From Calendula officinalis (taxonomy: Eukaryota; Streptophyta; Magnoliopsida; Asterales; Asteraceae), in the NCBI GenBank assembly GCA_963853835.1, contig OY970826.1, positions 5,254,001-5,318,000 on the forward strand: a stretch of 64,000 nt of DNA, written 5' to 3'. The position numbers and the translations under genes are program-made. The stretch's first letter is position 1, and each line of letters begins with the position of its first letter. The notes under the pieces were generated by a model. That model saw only the letters and a program-made list of their open reading frames with translations. It made no database searches and had not been told where the DNA came from. Of the stretch, positions 32,127 through 43,079 are shown in pieces.

Positions 32127-34877
32127 AAGGACGTACCTTATACATCGTCGGAGGGTTGAAGGAGAGGTTTTGCGGTTAAGCTTGATTGAGATTTGTGGTT
32201 TCTTTTAAGAGCGGGTTCTGAATCTGTTTTGATCAGAAGCCATTGTGGAACAGGTGAAGTGCCTCCCAGCATTTGAATATTAATGCCGCCCACGTCTTTC
32301 ATACGGTTTTTGGCGATTAACTGATTCGTCCTGCCATCTGAGCCCATGATATTGACCGAAAGGTAGTGGCATGTTAGGAACTTCAGTTGTGTAGGTAGGC
32401 GTTTTACTTCTGTCTCGTACACCCAGGTGAACCTCAAAATGTCTAATCACTATTCGCCAGCTTAGTCTTTCCTTAATGGCAGTGATTAGTGTGTCAATAT
32501 TGCTTCGAAGAGAGGTGTTTTCTGGGTTGCTGGGATCTCTGTTCATGTGCCTCCCCTTTTTCTCCAATTTCTTCTTGAGGATGTTCAATGTGCCGTCACA
32601 GTACTTGGCAATGTCTGACACACGAAAGAAGACTCTTTCTTTGAAGTAGTTCGTGTAAGTCATTCCCAAGTTGGGTTCACCTAGAACAACGGTTCTCCGA
32701 GTTTGAATCTCGGAGGGAAGTGATCTGTAAGGAGCAGCTAAGTGAACCTTTGCTGTACCACTCTCTAGGGGTGAGCAGAAAAAGAGGGTAACCGGAATCG
32801 GAGCCGGAACCGTCTCGGAACCGGAGGTTCCGGACCCGGAACCTGCTAAGAGGTTCCGGTTCCCAAAATCATGGAACCGCCTTAAGAGGTTCCGGTTCCG
32901 GTTCTCAAAATTAAGGAACCTGGAACCTGTGGATACCCTGGATCCGGCGATTACACGTTATATTTTTATTAAAATATATAATATATAATATATTACATAT
33001 GATTAAATTAAATAGATTTTTTATTTATCTAAATGTAAAATACTAGTCCAAATAAAAATATAAATTGACCTTGCTCGTTATAATTGAGTCAGAAATTGAG
33101 TGATAGTGAGACATCACTCGTCGTGAGGTCGTATCTTTGTGACTGACTTTTACATGAATCACACATTTACCATCTTTTTTTCATTCTTAATCACTTATTT
33201 ATATTTTGAACAATATTCGTAATCGATGAAATATATATAAAATCGTTAACGATATTTGTAATTGTTAGTTTGTGTGATTTATTGTCTTGTTTATTCAGTA
33301 AGTAATGTTAAATTTTTTTGAATTTAGATAGAGGGTAACCGGAACCTGCCCTGGAACTGGTGGTTCCGGTTCCGGTTCTGAAAATTTAGGAACCTGTCTT
33401 CCAGGTTCCGGTTCCTATATCTCAGGAACCTGCGGTTCCGGTTCTGGTTCCGGTTCCAGTCGGAACCGGAGGGTACCCTGTTATACTCACCCCTACCACT
33501 CTCAACAGCCATCTGCACATCTTCCATTCGAGCAGCTAATGTTTTAACAAGCATGAAGCGCTTCAGAGCAGCCTGAGCGAAATTTCTCGCATGATTTTTA
33601 ATTGGATGAGGTGTGTCTGGAAGTAAGCGTATTGTGTTGTAAAGAAATTCTATATCCCGAGGTTCAAGAATATAGAAGTCTCCTTCAGTAATTGTGTACA
33701 GTTGATCATCTGCTCTGCGAATATGGAAGATTGTGTACCAGTAGTAGCCTGATAAATGGTCGGTCGTTATCTCCAGGACTTGTGTTATCGGGAATTTGCT
33801 GTATCGATCGGTTTTGCCCCTAAGGTAATGCATTGTAAGGTAATACATTTTCTTTTCTCGAAAAGGCAGTACCACTTCTTTGTATAAATCCTGATAAATG
33901 ACAGGCAGCTCTGTCTCCTGGAAAATAGCAGAGAAGCGATCTTCAAGAAATGGCATTTTAACTTGTTGAAAGAGGCATGCTTTGGAGATCTTCAGGCGGC
34001 GTTTGTTAGCTTTATCCGCCGCTCTCTTCTCGCTATATGATAATACCGGCACATCATGTGGAGGAGAGGCAGTTGGTGGTTCCGGTGCTGGAGTTCTGGC
34101 GGCAACCAGTTGATCGTAGTTTCGGAAGTAACGGTGATAATTTTCTCGGGTGAAGGGATATCTTTTGACGTCAAATGGTTCATCCTCCCCTGCTTTGTCG
34201 GTGTCGGAGTCATCGTTTGAAGGGGAGGTGGCTGGTTGAGTTGATTCGTTAAAAGCATCCCTCACAATGTTGTCTTCTTCCGGGTCACTAGGTAAATCAA
34301 TAACTGTGTCCGCCTCTTTTCTCAGAACCTGTTGAACGTTGTCGTTTTTATTGTTCTCAACCTCAAAATTTATAGATTGGAGATGACTCATAGATTCAAG
34401 TTTTTCGGCTTCAGTCATCTCACTGGATTTACGGTTATTTTGGGGCAAGATGTCTTCACTTGCATCAACACGCCACTGGTTGAGTGGTTCAACATGTAGC
34501 ACCTGATTGTAATCAAACTCAAAAACCGCCCAGTCATGAAAGTATTCATAGTCTTGTTGTCCTCCTCCCTGTGTTTGATGAGAGGAGCTGGGTTGTTGTT
34601 GAGAATGACTTGCACCTCCTTGAGTTTGAAAACTGGATCCCCCGTGTTCCAGTATTCTTCTCTGTCCTCCTCCCTGAGGATCATCCTCAGGGTCACCAGG
34701 CCTTCTGTATATAAGGGATCCTGGATTACATGGCTCGACCAGTTCTTCTAAGCGATAGTTGAACATCGCTTTAATTTGTTCAATTGTAAAATGAACGGGA
34801 TGCTTCCAGGAGCATTTCTCGGTTAAGTGGATCAGAAGCCGGTGGAAGAGGAGCAACAGTTGCCAGCCTACCCTCAA
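32127..34877 (-). pseudogene. Second ORF of element D, interrupted by a hAT MITE
   Basis: Read right to left, a long frame from about 34877 to 33504 is cut by the MITE at 32766-33495 and continues from 32757 to about 32280. It starts with a stretch predicting FTIEQIKAMFNYRLEEL and passes through an acidic, Gln-rich low-complexity zone. Next comes a globular region (PFREKKMYYLTMHYLRGK, YYWYTIFHIRRADDQLYTIT, EPRDIEFLYNTIRLLPDT). After the insert it has TNYFKERVFFRVSDIAKYC and KKKLEKKGR. Such proteins are common in plant retrotransposon derivatives, but I know no function for them. The 43 C-terminal residues of the uninterrupted frame (Asn/Arg repeats) are MITE-derived. Confidence 0.55.
32766..33495. 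mobile_element. hAT-type MITE with GGTTCCGG arrays
   Basis: It begins TAGGGGTGAGCAG and ends TATACTCACCCCTA. The exact 8-bp duplication CCACTCTC is at 32758-32765 and 33496-33503. Both arms are arrays of GGAACCGG / GGTTCCGG words; the middle is AT-rich. It inactivates the ORF of element D. Confidence 0.88.
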
Positions 34878-34939
34878 GGTTTTCCAACCTCGTACTGAGT
34901 GATTGGATTGTGGAGGTGAGATGAGGGATGATCTGCAGT

Positions 34940-36793
34940 TCAGGGTTTGGCATTTCCGTTGTTGTGGTAGTGGTAGCCTCGGATGAGGTAGTCTGTTGAG
35001 GGAGGGTCATAACAACCGTTGTAGGTGAAGTTGTAACGACCCTCGAGGCAGTACCTAGTAAAGATGGTAAACGGGGGAAGTGAGGTGTCTATTGGAGGTG
35101 TTGTGGTTGTGACTGGTGGTGTTGTGGTTGTTACTGGTGGGGTTGTGGTGGTGACTTGTGGAGTTGTGGTTGTTACTGGTGGAGTTATGGTTGTGACTGG
35201 TGGTGTTGTGGTTGTGACTGGTGGTGTTGTGGTTGTTACTGGTGGGGTTATGGTTGTGACTGGTGGGATTGTGGTTGTGACTGGTGGAGAGAGTGGAGGA
35301 ACATAGGTTGTTGATGTCGGAATTGTGGTAGTTAGTGGGGTAGCGGTTGATATGGTAGTTGGTATGGTGGATGAGATAGGAGGATCGGTTGTTGTGGTAG
35401 TGGGAATTGTTGATGTGATTGGTTGTTGGGTGTGTGGTGGAGAAGGATCCGTGGAGAGAGGAACATCGAAGGGGTTTGGGGATCCTTGTGGTGGTGGTGA
35501 CGGTGGACCTTGTTGTGGTGGTGAAGGATTTGTGAAGAGAGGATCATCGAAGGGGTTTGGGGATCCTTGTGGTGGTGGTGACGGTGGACCTTGTTGTGGT
35601 GGTGAAGGTGGACCGTGTGGTGATGGTGGTGAACCTGGTCGATCAGATATCGTTGCAGCGGAGTCTGTTGATGATGAAGAAGAGGACGGTTCAGCTGGTT
35701 GTTGTGGTTGTCGTATGATGGGTCGAGTTGGCGGAGGTAGAACTTGTTCAGATGATGTAGTGGCAACCGACCCACTTCCTGAGGCACCGCTGGAAAAACT
35801 TCGAGGTCGTTTAGCACGTTGGTGAGCCGGTGGTTGTTGCTGTTCAGCCTGTCTACGTCTAGGACGTGGTTGAGGTGGTGGTTGGTGTGGTTGAGCTTGT
35901 GGTTGTTGTACTGGGGCAGCTTGTTGTGCAGGAGCAGCTGGTTGATCTGGAGCAGGAGGTGCTCCTTCGGGTGTCCAGTCAGGATAATGAAGAGCCCGGT
36001 ATTGGTTCACACTATCAAGATTGAAGTTTGCGATTTTAAGGAGTGGGAGTGGGATCGCGGCCTCATTGACTTCAGTTGTACCACTGTTGCCCCTTATAAA
36101 ATTAACGCTCGATGGTATGAATCTTCGTGCAACATCTCTGGTATGAATGTTTTGGTATCTCTCCATGAAATGTTCTATCATAATTGCCCAGAACCTCGGG
36201 TATGGCAGAAATGCCGGTTCCTTTGATTTGGAGAGCTTGAATTCTTCCCACAAGTAGGCAGCATAGTCAAAGTGGCGGTTGTAGCACATGGCATGATAGG
36301 CATGGTGAACTTCTTTTGAGGCCCTGTCGTGACCACTTTTCTTTGCTGTCATGCAACGGTTGAAGATTGTGAAGACATGTGACCAGCTTCTTGCCATATT
36401 TTTCTTTTTGAGTTCTCTTAAGTCAATAGATTCCCGAGGAAGGAGAAGACCAAGATCGTGTATCCCGTAATACACTTGCTGGAATGGCAGCGGAGGTTCA
36501 AAGGTGGTGAGTGGTGGTCTTGAATCGGCACGAGGTAAACGGAAGATGTCATAAAGATCATCTTTTGTGAATTGAATTGGTTGTTCATCAATAATAGTTT
36601 CGAAGTGGTGTGGGGTTGTTGATGTCACCAGTGTTAGGTTAACGAAGAACTGTTGTACGTACACCGCTGGAACTGATGGTCTGGCATTTATCGAGTAATA
36701 AAGAGGATGGCGTTGGAGAACATGAGAATGGATCGGGTAGTTGATGGAGAACGAGATTTCTTCTTCCGGTGCCCAGTAGGGCTCTGATACCAA
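34940..36793 (-). CDS. First ORF of element D, opening inside the primer binding site
   Basis: The frame is open from the primer site itself (36792) for 617 codons. The first ATG-independent residues overlap TGGTATCAGAGC, and the usable start codon is uncertain. Residues 1-270 look globular (ARPSVPAVYVQQFFVN, KNMARSWSHVFTIFNRCM, LPYPRFWAIMIEHFM) and align loosely with the extra ORF of E (QWKFLVHTIQHCL, YPRFLQHLIN). Residues 280-590 are Pro/Gln-rich, with two 27-residue repeats (35466-35627) and a long run of seven-residue TTTPPVT repeats. The frame ends at 34940 and further frames follow, so the original protein may have been longer. No catalytic motif is visible. Confidence 0.5.
   Translation of the reverse strand: MVSEPYWAPEEEISFSINYPIHSHVLQRHPLYYSINARPSVPAVYVQQFFVNLTLVTSTTPHHFETIIDEQPIQFTKDDLYDIFRLPRADSRPPLTTFEPPLPFQQVYYGIHDLGLLLPRESIDLRELKKKNMARSWSHVFTIFNRCMTAKKSGHDRASKEVHHAYHAMCYNRHFDYAAYLWEEFKLSKSKEPAFLPYPRFWAIMIEHFMERYQNIHTRDVARRFIPSSVNFIRGNSGTTEVNEAAIPLPLLKIANFNLDSVNQYRALHYPDWTPEGAPPAPDQPAAPAQQAAPVQQPQAQPHQPPPQPRPRRRQAEQQQPPAHQRAKRPRSFSSGASGSGSVATTSSEQVLPPPTRPIIRQPQQPAEPSSSSSSTDSAATISDRPGSPPSPHGPPSPPQQGPPSPPPQGSPNPFDDPLFTNPSPPQQGPPSPPPQGSPNPFDVPLSTDPSPPHTQQPITSTIPTTTTTDPPISSTIPTTISTATPLTTTIPTSTTYVPPLSPPVTTTIPPVTTITPPVTTTTPPVTTTTPPVTTITPPVTTTTPQVTTTTPPVTTTTPPVTTTTPPIDTSLPPFTIFTRYCLEGRYNFTYNGCYDPPSTDYLIRGYHYHNNGNAKP
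35091..35290. repeat. 21-bp minisatellite encoding TTTPPVT
   Basis: About nine to ten copies of a 21-bp unit (GTTGTGGTTGTGACTGGTGG type) lie within the D ORF. The length keeps the frame. Confidence 0.8.
35466..35627. repeat. 81-bp tandem duplication in the D ORF
   Basis: Two copies of an 81-bp unit starting TCGAAGGGGTTTGGGGATCC (35466 and 35547) encode a 27-residue proline-rich repeat. Confidence 0.75.
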
Positions 36794-36803
36794 TTGAAAA
36801 GCA
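36781..36803 (-). other. Internal primer site plus LTR-end scar in element D
   Basis: On the minus strand TGCTTTTCA, AT, TGGTATCAGAGC follow one another, exactly as at D's own LTR/primer junction (46396-46418). Here they are preceded by gag-like coding sequence and not by an LTR. The site marks a fusion of two element sequences. Confidence 0.75.
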
Positions 36804-37371
36804 TAGATTCATTGATTGTATTTACTTGTTTTTGTAGATTATTTTGTAATTCTGAAATTTGAAATTTATAAGCAGATTTTGACGTAGACAACTGATTTTG
36901 TAATTCCTTGTTTTCTTGAGTTATTTGAAGAGAACATTGACTTAAATCACTTAAATCATTTAAAAGTTGTTCCTTTTCGGATTCTAAAGAAGTAATTTGT
37001 TTTGTCAGTTGTGATTTCTCATCAATTTTAAGAAAAAGTTTTTCATTAAACAAGGAATTCTCTGATTCATCAGTGTCTGAGTCAGGTAGTAAAGAGTCAA
37101 AAGAAGAAGAGTGTACCTCATTTTCATCATTTTGTGGAACAACCAGATCATCCCTCAGTTCAGTGGGATTATCAGAGTTTGATGAAAAAGTACTGATTAT
37201 CTCAATTTCCTTGTTGGCTTCTGCATTGAATCTATCAGAACCCTCAGTAGTCTTTCTTGGCATACTGCACAAATTTACTCTTTGTTCTTCATCTTTAGCT
37301 AACACTTTTTCAGTCTGAATTTGTTTATAATATTTGCTAGCTTTTATCGCATCTGCAAGGTCTTTATCCAT
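36804..37371 (-). pseudogene. Gag C-terminus-like ORF of element D, truncated by fusion
   Basis: The ATG at 37371 begins MDKDLADAIKASKYYKQ. It shares KVLAKDEEQRVNLCSM and FNAEANKEIE with the B protein (LLAEDEEHSANLCFM, FNEEANKEIE), then has an acidic Ser-rich stretch and a coiled coil (about residues 110-190). At the scar near 36803 the homology stops and the frame runs on into foreign sequence for about 30 codons to 36688. The basic tail and the WVPK motifs found in A and B are missing. Confidence 0.65.
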
Positions 37372-38471
37372 ATTTTTTTTTTTGAAATTAGGGGTAAAAG
37401 TCCTTGTGTTTAAAAATGTGAAAGTTCTCTTTTAAAAACCCCTTTTTTTTCTTTCTTTTTTTTTTTTTAAATGTGAAAATTTTCTTTGAAATTCTATCGA
37501 GTTGTATTTAAAAAAAAAAAAAATTGTTTTAAAAATTGATCAAGTTTGGGATTAATTTGTTTTTAATTCAAAGAGCTAAATAAAAAAAATATTACGTTTG
37601 GGATCAAGTTTGGGACAAAAAAAAAAATGACTACAAAATGTATGAAAAATTGTTTGGAAAAAATTGCATTTGGACGTATTAAAAAAAAAATCGGTGATGG
37701 TAATTGGACTTAAATGTTTGGGCTTGATCAATTTTGGGATGATTTAAACTGATTGGGTTTGTAAAACAAAATCTGATAAGTTTGATAGGACGAAAATAAA
37801 TGTGGGCTTGTAATTGTTTTGGCTGATAACGTTTTTGGTATTAAAGCTTGGACTATTTATTTTGGGCTTAGAATGTTTTTGGTATTAAAGCTTGGACTAT
37901 TGATTTTGGGCTCAAAAATGATGTGGATCAAAATCTATTCAGCAAGCGCAGTTGCACACGGAATTTCGGCAAGCGCATTTTCAAACGGAAGGTGAGTACC
38001 AGACGAAAATAATTTCAACCAGAAAATAATTGCAATTAGTTTTGAGCTGTAATCAGATCTGGGCCTCAATTTCAATACGATTGAAATTAAAATTGCAGAA
38101 CCCCATTGATCGGTATTTGCCAGAAATTAATCGATTGAAGATGTAGCAGCCGAACTTGTTCAAGAGAACCGAACTTTGTTTTGAAATTGAAAATCGAATT
38201 TGTTTGTTGATATTGAATTTGTTTGTTGATATTGAATCGGAATTTGTTGATTTACGAATTTGTTTGTTGATATTGAATCAGATTTGAGCCGAACTCTGTT
38301 GCCGAACTATGTGAAGAACTATGTGAAGAACGAACTTCTTTAACCTCGGGCCGAACTTCTTTTTGGGCCGAACTATTAATCAAGTTCGGGCCGAACTAGT
38401 ACATGGGCCGAAATTGTTCTTCATCATGAAGCCGAACTTGTTGACGTATGAATACAGCTCGAACAAACATC
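37372..38471 (-). other. Leader of element D with TTCGGCC words
   Basis: This is non-coding 5' leader read right to left. It is rich in A/T homopolymers (37375-37700) and holds a cluster of GGGCCGAAC words (TTCGGCC on the element strand) at 38330-38450. It ends at the ACTTT target site of element B. The rest of the leader lies at 45989-46395. Confidence 0.6.
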
Positions 38472-38476
38472 ACTTT

Positions 38477-38738
38477 TGTTAGGACCAAAATTGTAATAGT
38501 TTTGACCTTTAAGTCCGTTAGTTAACAAGTTCCTTGTTAAGTGGTAGATGGTATATATACATGTATGTTTGTCTTTCAATGTAAGCTTTCCCACACTTTT
38601 CAATACACATTTTACTGAAAGTTCTCATTCTCTCTCGTTTCACACACTTACACCTTAAACACACACACTCACAAATTCTTCAATTTCTCTCTTGATTATC
38701 AATGGATTAGCTTGATCTCAGTGTTATACGATCTCTCA
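38477..38738 (+). repeat. 5' LTR of element B
   Basis: TGTTAGGACCAAAATTG ... GATCTCTCA. GGTATATATACATG near 38549 is a plausible TATA box. The CA-rich section after it resembles the LTR of A. Confidence 0.88.
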
Positions 38739-38740
38739 AT

Positions 38741-38752
38741 TGGTATCAGAGC
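38741..38752 (+). promoter_or_regulatory. Primer binding site of element B
   Basis: TGGTATCAGAGC two bases after the LTR; initiator Met-tRNA type. Confidence 0.85.
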
Positions 38753-39164
38753 AAAATCTCTCTTTGAGAAGATCCAATTTCGAGCTACAATGATGAAGAT
38801 CTGAGAAAATATTGAAGAAAAGTTTTGTTCGTCAATGAAATTTAATGTTGTAAAATTTTTGTTAGAATTGAAGATTTGATCATGGATTAGTGTTTCTCCA
38901 GTGTTTCTAAGCAAGATAGAATCAAAAATCGATCCATTCCGTTAACAGATTACTTCAATTTTGTGATTTTGGTGAAAAAGTAAAAAGTTGAAAAACTTAC
39001 TGTAAATCGAAGATTCGAAGCTTACATGTTATGGATTGAAGAAATTGATCCGATCAAAGTGTTAGCAATTTGATTTAGAGCAATTAGCAAGAAGAATCAT
39101 TCAAATTGGTTAAGATTTGAGCAAAATCAAATTGAAAAAGTGAAGAAAGTTACGTCTGTGTTCG

Positions 39165-39485
39165 AACAAGTTCGGCTTCATGAATATCACCAAGAACAAG
39201 TTCGGCCTATTAAGAACTTCGGCCCGAACTTAGAAGTTCGGCCCAACAACTTCGGCCCGAAGTGAAAAACAGTAGTTCGGCCCGAGGTTCTGCATAACAG
39301 TAGTTCAGCCCGAGGTTCTGCATAAGAGTAGTTCGGCCCGAGGTTCTACATAACAGTAGTTCGGCCCGAGTTCTGTACAATAGTAGTTCGGCCCAATCAC
39401 CTAATTCGGCCCGAACTTCTATTACCTTCGGCCCAACAAATTCTTCAATCAGAAGTTCGGCATCTTGAAGTTCGGCTGCTTCATC
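39165..39485 (+). repeat. Cluster of TTCGGCC words in the leader of B
   Basis: About thirteen TTCGGC(C) words occur in 320 bases. Four of them lie in a near-tandem block at 39267-39375 (unit containing AGTAGTTCGGCCCGAGGTTC). It occupies the same place as the cluster in A. Confidence 0.75.
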
Positions 39486-39868
39486 TGGTTCGATCAATTT
39501 TTCATCTAATTCAAAATCGATTCTCCTCTACAATCTACAATCAATTCTTCATCTTATACACCTAATCAATTTCAAATCAAGATCTGTGTTCGGCTTTTGA
39601 TAGCATTCAATATCATAATCGATTTTCAATTTCAATATACAATCAATCAGACTGCAATTGTAATCGTAAAGTTCAAACAGAATCGATCAAAATACACTGT
39701 TCGATCAATTGAAAATACAGTGTTCGATCAAAATCAATTGAAAGTCAAAATACAGTGTTCGATTCCAAATCAATTGGTCAATCAAAATCAAAATCAAAAT
39801 CGAAATCGAAATCAATCAAAGATCAAAGTCGTTCGGCTATAAGAAGTTCGTTCAATACTAGTTTGTGT

Positions 39869-39909
<41 letters not shown>
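39869..39909 (+). repeat. Poly-T run of about 40 bases
   Basis: An almost uninterrupted T run lies in the leader of B, followed by a short unique stretch. It could be an antisense poly-A insertion trace or slippage. The exact length is assembly-dependent. Confidence 0.7.
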
Positions 39910-39911
<2 letters not shown>

Positions 39912-40549
39912 GATTCTATGTGCTACGAGCTGGAGTGCCACCGAGTACGTAGATCTACAGGAAGTTTATGTATTTGCTTGGACTTCAAAACAAATACAGC
40001 CCAATTTTTTTTTAAAAAAAAAAAGCCCAACGCTCATTATTCCAATTTCATTTCAGCCCAAATTAAAGTCTAAAGCCCAATTATTCTTTTTCAACAAAAC
40101 AATTTTTAAAACCAAATATCAGCTCAATTTTACTAAAATCCATACTTAATTTTTTTTTTCAATTAAAAGTTGTTTGACCAAAGTTGTTCTTAATCTCAAA
40201 TCTTAACAAATTTTTTTTTGAATCGCATTTTTTTTTTCCCTCAACACAATTTTAAACAATCTCAAAGTTGTTAATTCAATAATTTCTTAAACAATTTTTA
40301 AACAATTTTAAACTGAGACAAATTTTAGTTCAAATTTTAAACTATCCAATACTCACTTAAAAGCTTAACCGAGACAACCGTTGATTCAATTTGCTTCGAT
40401 CAGATAAGAGTTCAGCTAATCAAAATAAAGTGTTCGGCTCAAGTTTAAATCATAAGCTCACTCACGATTTAAGCCCAATCACTTCTAACGTTAGTCAAGA
40501 TCTGCTCGACCCAAAAGCACTTTTACCCAAAATCCTAATCATCGCTAAA

Positions 40550-42532
40550 ATGGAAAATCCTACACCAGCTATCAATGATGATATGGATAAAGATCTTCAA
40601 ACAGTGCAAAAGGTTATGGCTTTTATCAACTATAAGAAGAAATATAATTCAAAGCCTAAAAACAATAATCTGAGATCTTCATCTGACATTAAATCTGATC
40701 TAAATGCTACAATCTCAAATGAAAAGTCAATTATCACACCTTTGGATGCTACAAAGAAATCAGTCGTTCGTGATTCAGCGTATTATACACGTAAGATGTT
40801 GATGACTAAACATATTGAGACTGAGCAAGTGTTATTAGCTGAAGATGAAGAGCATTCGGCAAATCTATGCTTTATGGCACGTGAAAACGCCGAGATTTCT
40901 GATCGTTTCAACGAAGAGGCTAACAAAGAAATAGAGGTACTCAGTTCTCTCTTATCTAATTCTTCAAGTACAATTGATTCTGATAAATGTTGTGTAACAA
41001 ACCAGAATTCTTAAATTGAGTCTTTAAAACAAAACCTTTTGAATGAAAAAGATTTAAATGCTCTACTACAACAAAGTTTAGCTGATTTAGAAAACGAAAA
41101 TGAACAAATTGTTGATCATAATACACAACTTGTTCATATTATTAAACAAAATAAAAATTTTGAGAAAAAGAATCTGACGTTACAAAATCAAATATCAGAA
41201 TTGACTGTTAAATATGAGACTGATATTCAACATTTGTCTCATACTATTTCTGAAAAAGAAATTGAAATAACCAATCTTAAAAGCACACAAAGTTCCACAC
41301 ATAATGCAGAAAATGATAAATATTACAAATTGTACATTGAAGCTTGGCATGAATATCAAATAACTAAAAACTGGTTGGAACGCAAACAAAAAGAATTTGA
41401 TGATAATGAAAATCAGTTTAAATCCTTAACCTCACAAATTAAAGAATTATCTGAAACTTTACATGAAAACGACATTCAAACATCACGAGAATTAAATAAC
41501 AAACAAAATGTCATTCATCAACTTCAACATGATAAAATTCAACTTTCTTCTCATATCAAACATCTTGAGGAAATGAGTGCCAAAGCCAACCAAGAAGTTT
41601 ATGAAAATAACGCATTACTTTTGAAGATTGAAAATCTAACAAAAGATTCTGAATCAAAGCAACTTCAGATTGTTGAATTAACAAAGAAACTTCATGACAC
41701 AAATACTGTTAATATTTTGAACATCGAAAAACATTCTTCTGTTTGTGCTGAAAATTGTATTTTGACTGATAAAATCAAACTACTTGAATGTAATTTTGGA
41801 TCTGATTTACAAAAACAAATCAATATTTTTAATATTGAGAAAACAAAATTGATAGCTAAAATTACATCTCTTGAAACAGATCTTTCTTTGTCTCAAAATA
41901 AAAACGAAGGTTTGTTAATTAAGCTAGAAGAAAACTCTAAAATCTTTGATACGATCAAGCAAACTGAGGTTAATAGAGGAAATTCTAAACCTAAACCGAA
42001 ATCTCAAATAAGTTCTTCTACCAAACCTAAGCTTAGGAGATCCACGGTTCCACCACACTCTGATAAGAAAATGCATGCTCTCAAACAAACTAATAGAGGA
42101 AATTCCGCACCTAAAACTACAAATAAATTAGGTTCCTCTTCTAGACTTAAGCATTCTCAAATGGTTAAAACTACACCATCAACCGTGTTGAAACATTCTA
42201 CTCCGTCAAAAAATATCTTTTCGAAATCTAAATCTTTAAAATACTCAAGAAAAGATTTACTTTCATTGGCACCTAAAACGACTTTTACACAAGTGCCAAA
42301 AACATCTCATGTTTATGTTTACAAAACATCATCGATCTTAAAAGCAAAATGGGTTCCCAAAACTCCAACATCTCAAATAATTCCCCGGAAATTATTTGAA
42401 AGTGAAACATCAAGTTTCAGTTTTTCATGGAACTCTCAATCTTTAAATCAAATCGATACAACTTATCGGTGGTTTAATTCCCACGCTAACATTGTCGGAC
42501 CCAAACAAAGATGGGTACCAAAAGTTGTTTGA
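40550..42532 (+). pseudogene. Gag C-terminus-like coiled-coil ORF of element B, one nonsense codon
   Basis: The ATG at 40550 begins MENPTPAINDDMDKDLQ. The frame is open to a TAA at 41012-41014, and continues in the same frame to 42532. Together it would be about 660 codons. Contents: an N-terminal basic region, EDEEHSANLCFMAREN (shared with D), a very long coiled coil (about 150-470), a basic Ser/Pro tail (KPKPKSQISSST, NRGNSAPK) and the WVPK motifs (AKWVPKTP, QRWVPKVV). From about 41640 onward it is very close to the A protein. It lacks capsid and zinc knuckles. Because the LTRs look identical, the stop may be recent, or may be read through. Confidence 0.68.
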
Positions 42533-42544
42533 TTTGTTTTGCAG
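42533..42544 (+). promoter_or_regulatory. Acceptor-like site after the gag-like ORF of B
   Basis: TTTGTTTTGCAG directly follows the stop codon, as in A. Confidence 0.4.
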
Positions 42545-42784
42545 GTAAATGGTTTATGCACGCATCAGTGTATAACCCGTTCTTAATCAAAATGACTTAT
42601 ATACACTTCAGTATATGACTCGCGCTTCATCAAATGACTTATACACAAAACGGTGTATAACTCGCATTTAAAAGAAATGGCTTTCAACTACATTTGTTTG
42701 AAACCCGCTCAAAACCAGTTTTACACGTAAATGTAAAAACTCCTTCTCACCTCTCTAAAAACTGTAAATTTTTACTACCTTTAT

Positions 42785-42850
42785 TTTGTCGAGGGGGAGA
42801 AATATTAATTCTAGGGGGAGAATTAGTATTTCCAGGGGGAGAAACTTTCT
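42785..42850 (+). promoter_or_regulatory. Triple GGGGGAGA block with hairpin in B
   Basis: Arms 42801-42812 and 42819-42830 pair with one G.T wobble around loop AGGGGG. Flanking GGGGGAGAAA words are present on both sides. Confidence 0.6.
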
Positions 42851-43079
42851 TATAAACATATTTTTATACCCGTTTGAATTTTTTTTTTTTTATCGAACAA
42901 TTTTTTTTTATCAAACGACGATACCTTCCTATGGTTTGCCAGAACCGGCCTTACCTTCCAAGGGAAACTTTTTAGCCAAAATTGGTAAATGTGAGGGTGT
43001 GAGGGTGAGTGCAAGGTGATGTGAAAACATGATAATATCAAGAAAACACACCTTTGAGTGCATCCAAACCGACAATAAA

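Noticed and set aside
35064..35825. Plus-strand Val/Gly-rich ORFs
   Set aside because: Antisense shadows of the proline/threonine repeats in the ORF of element D.
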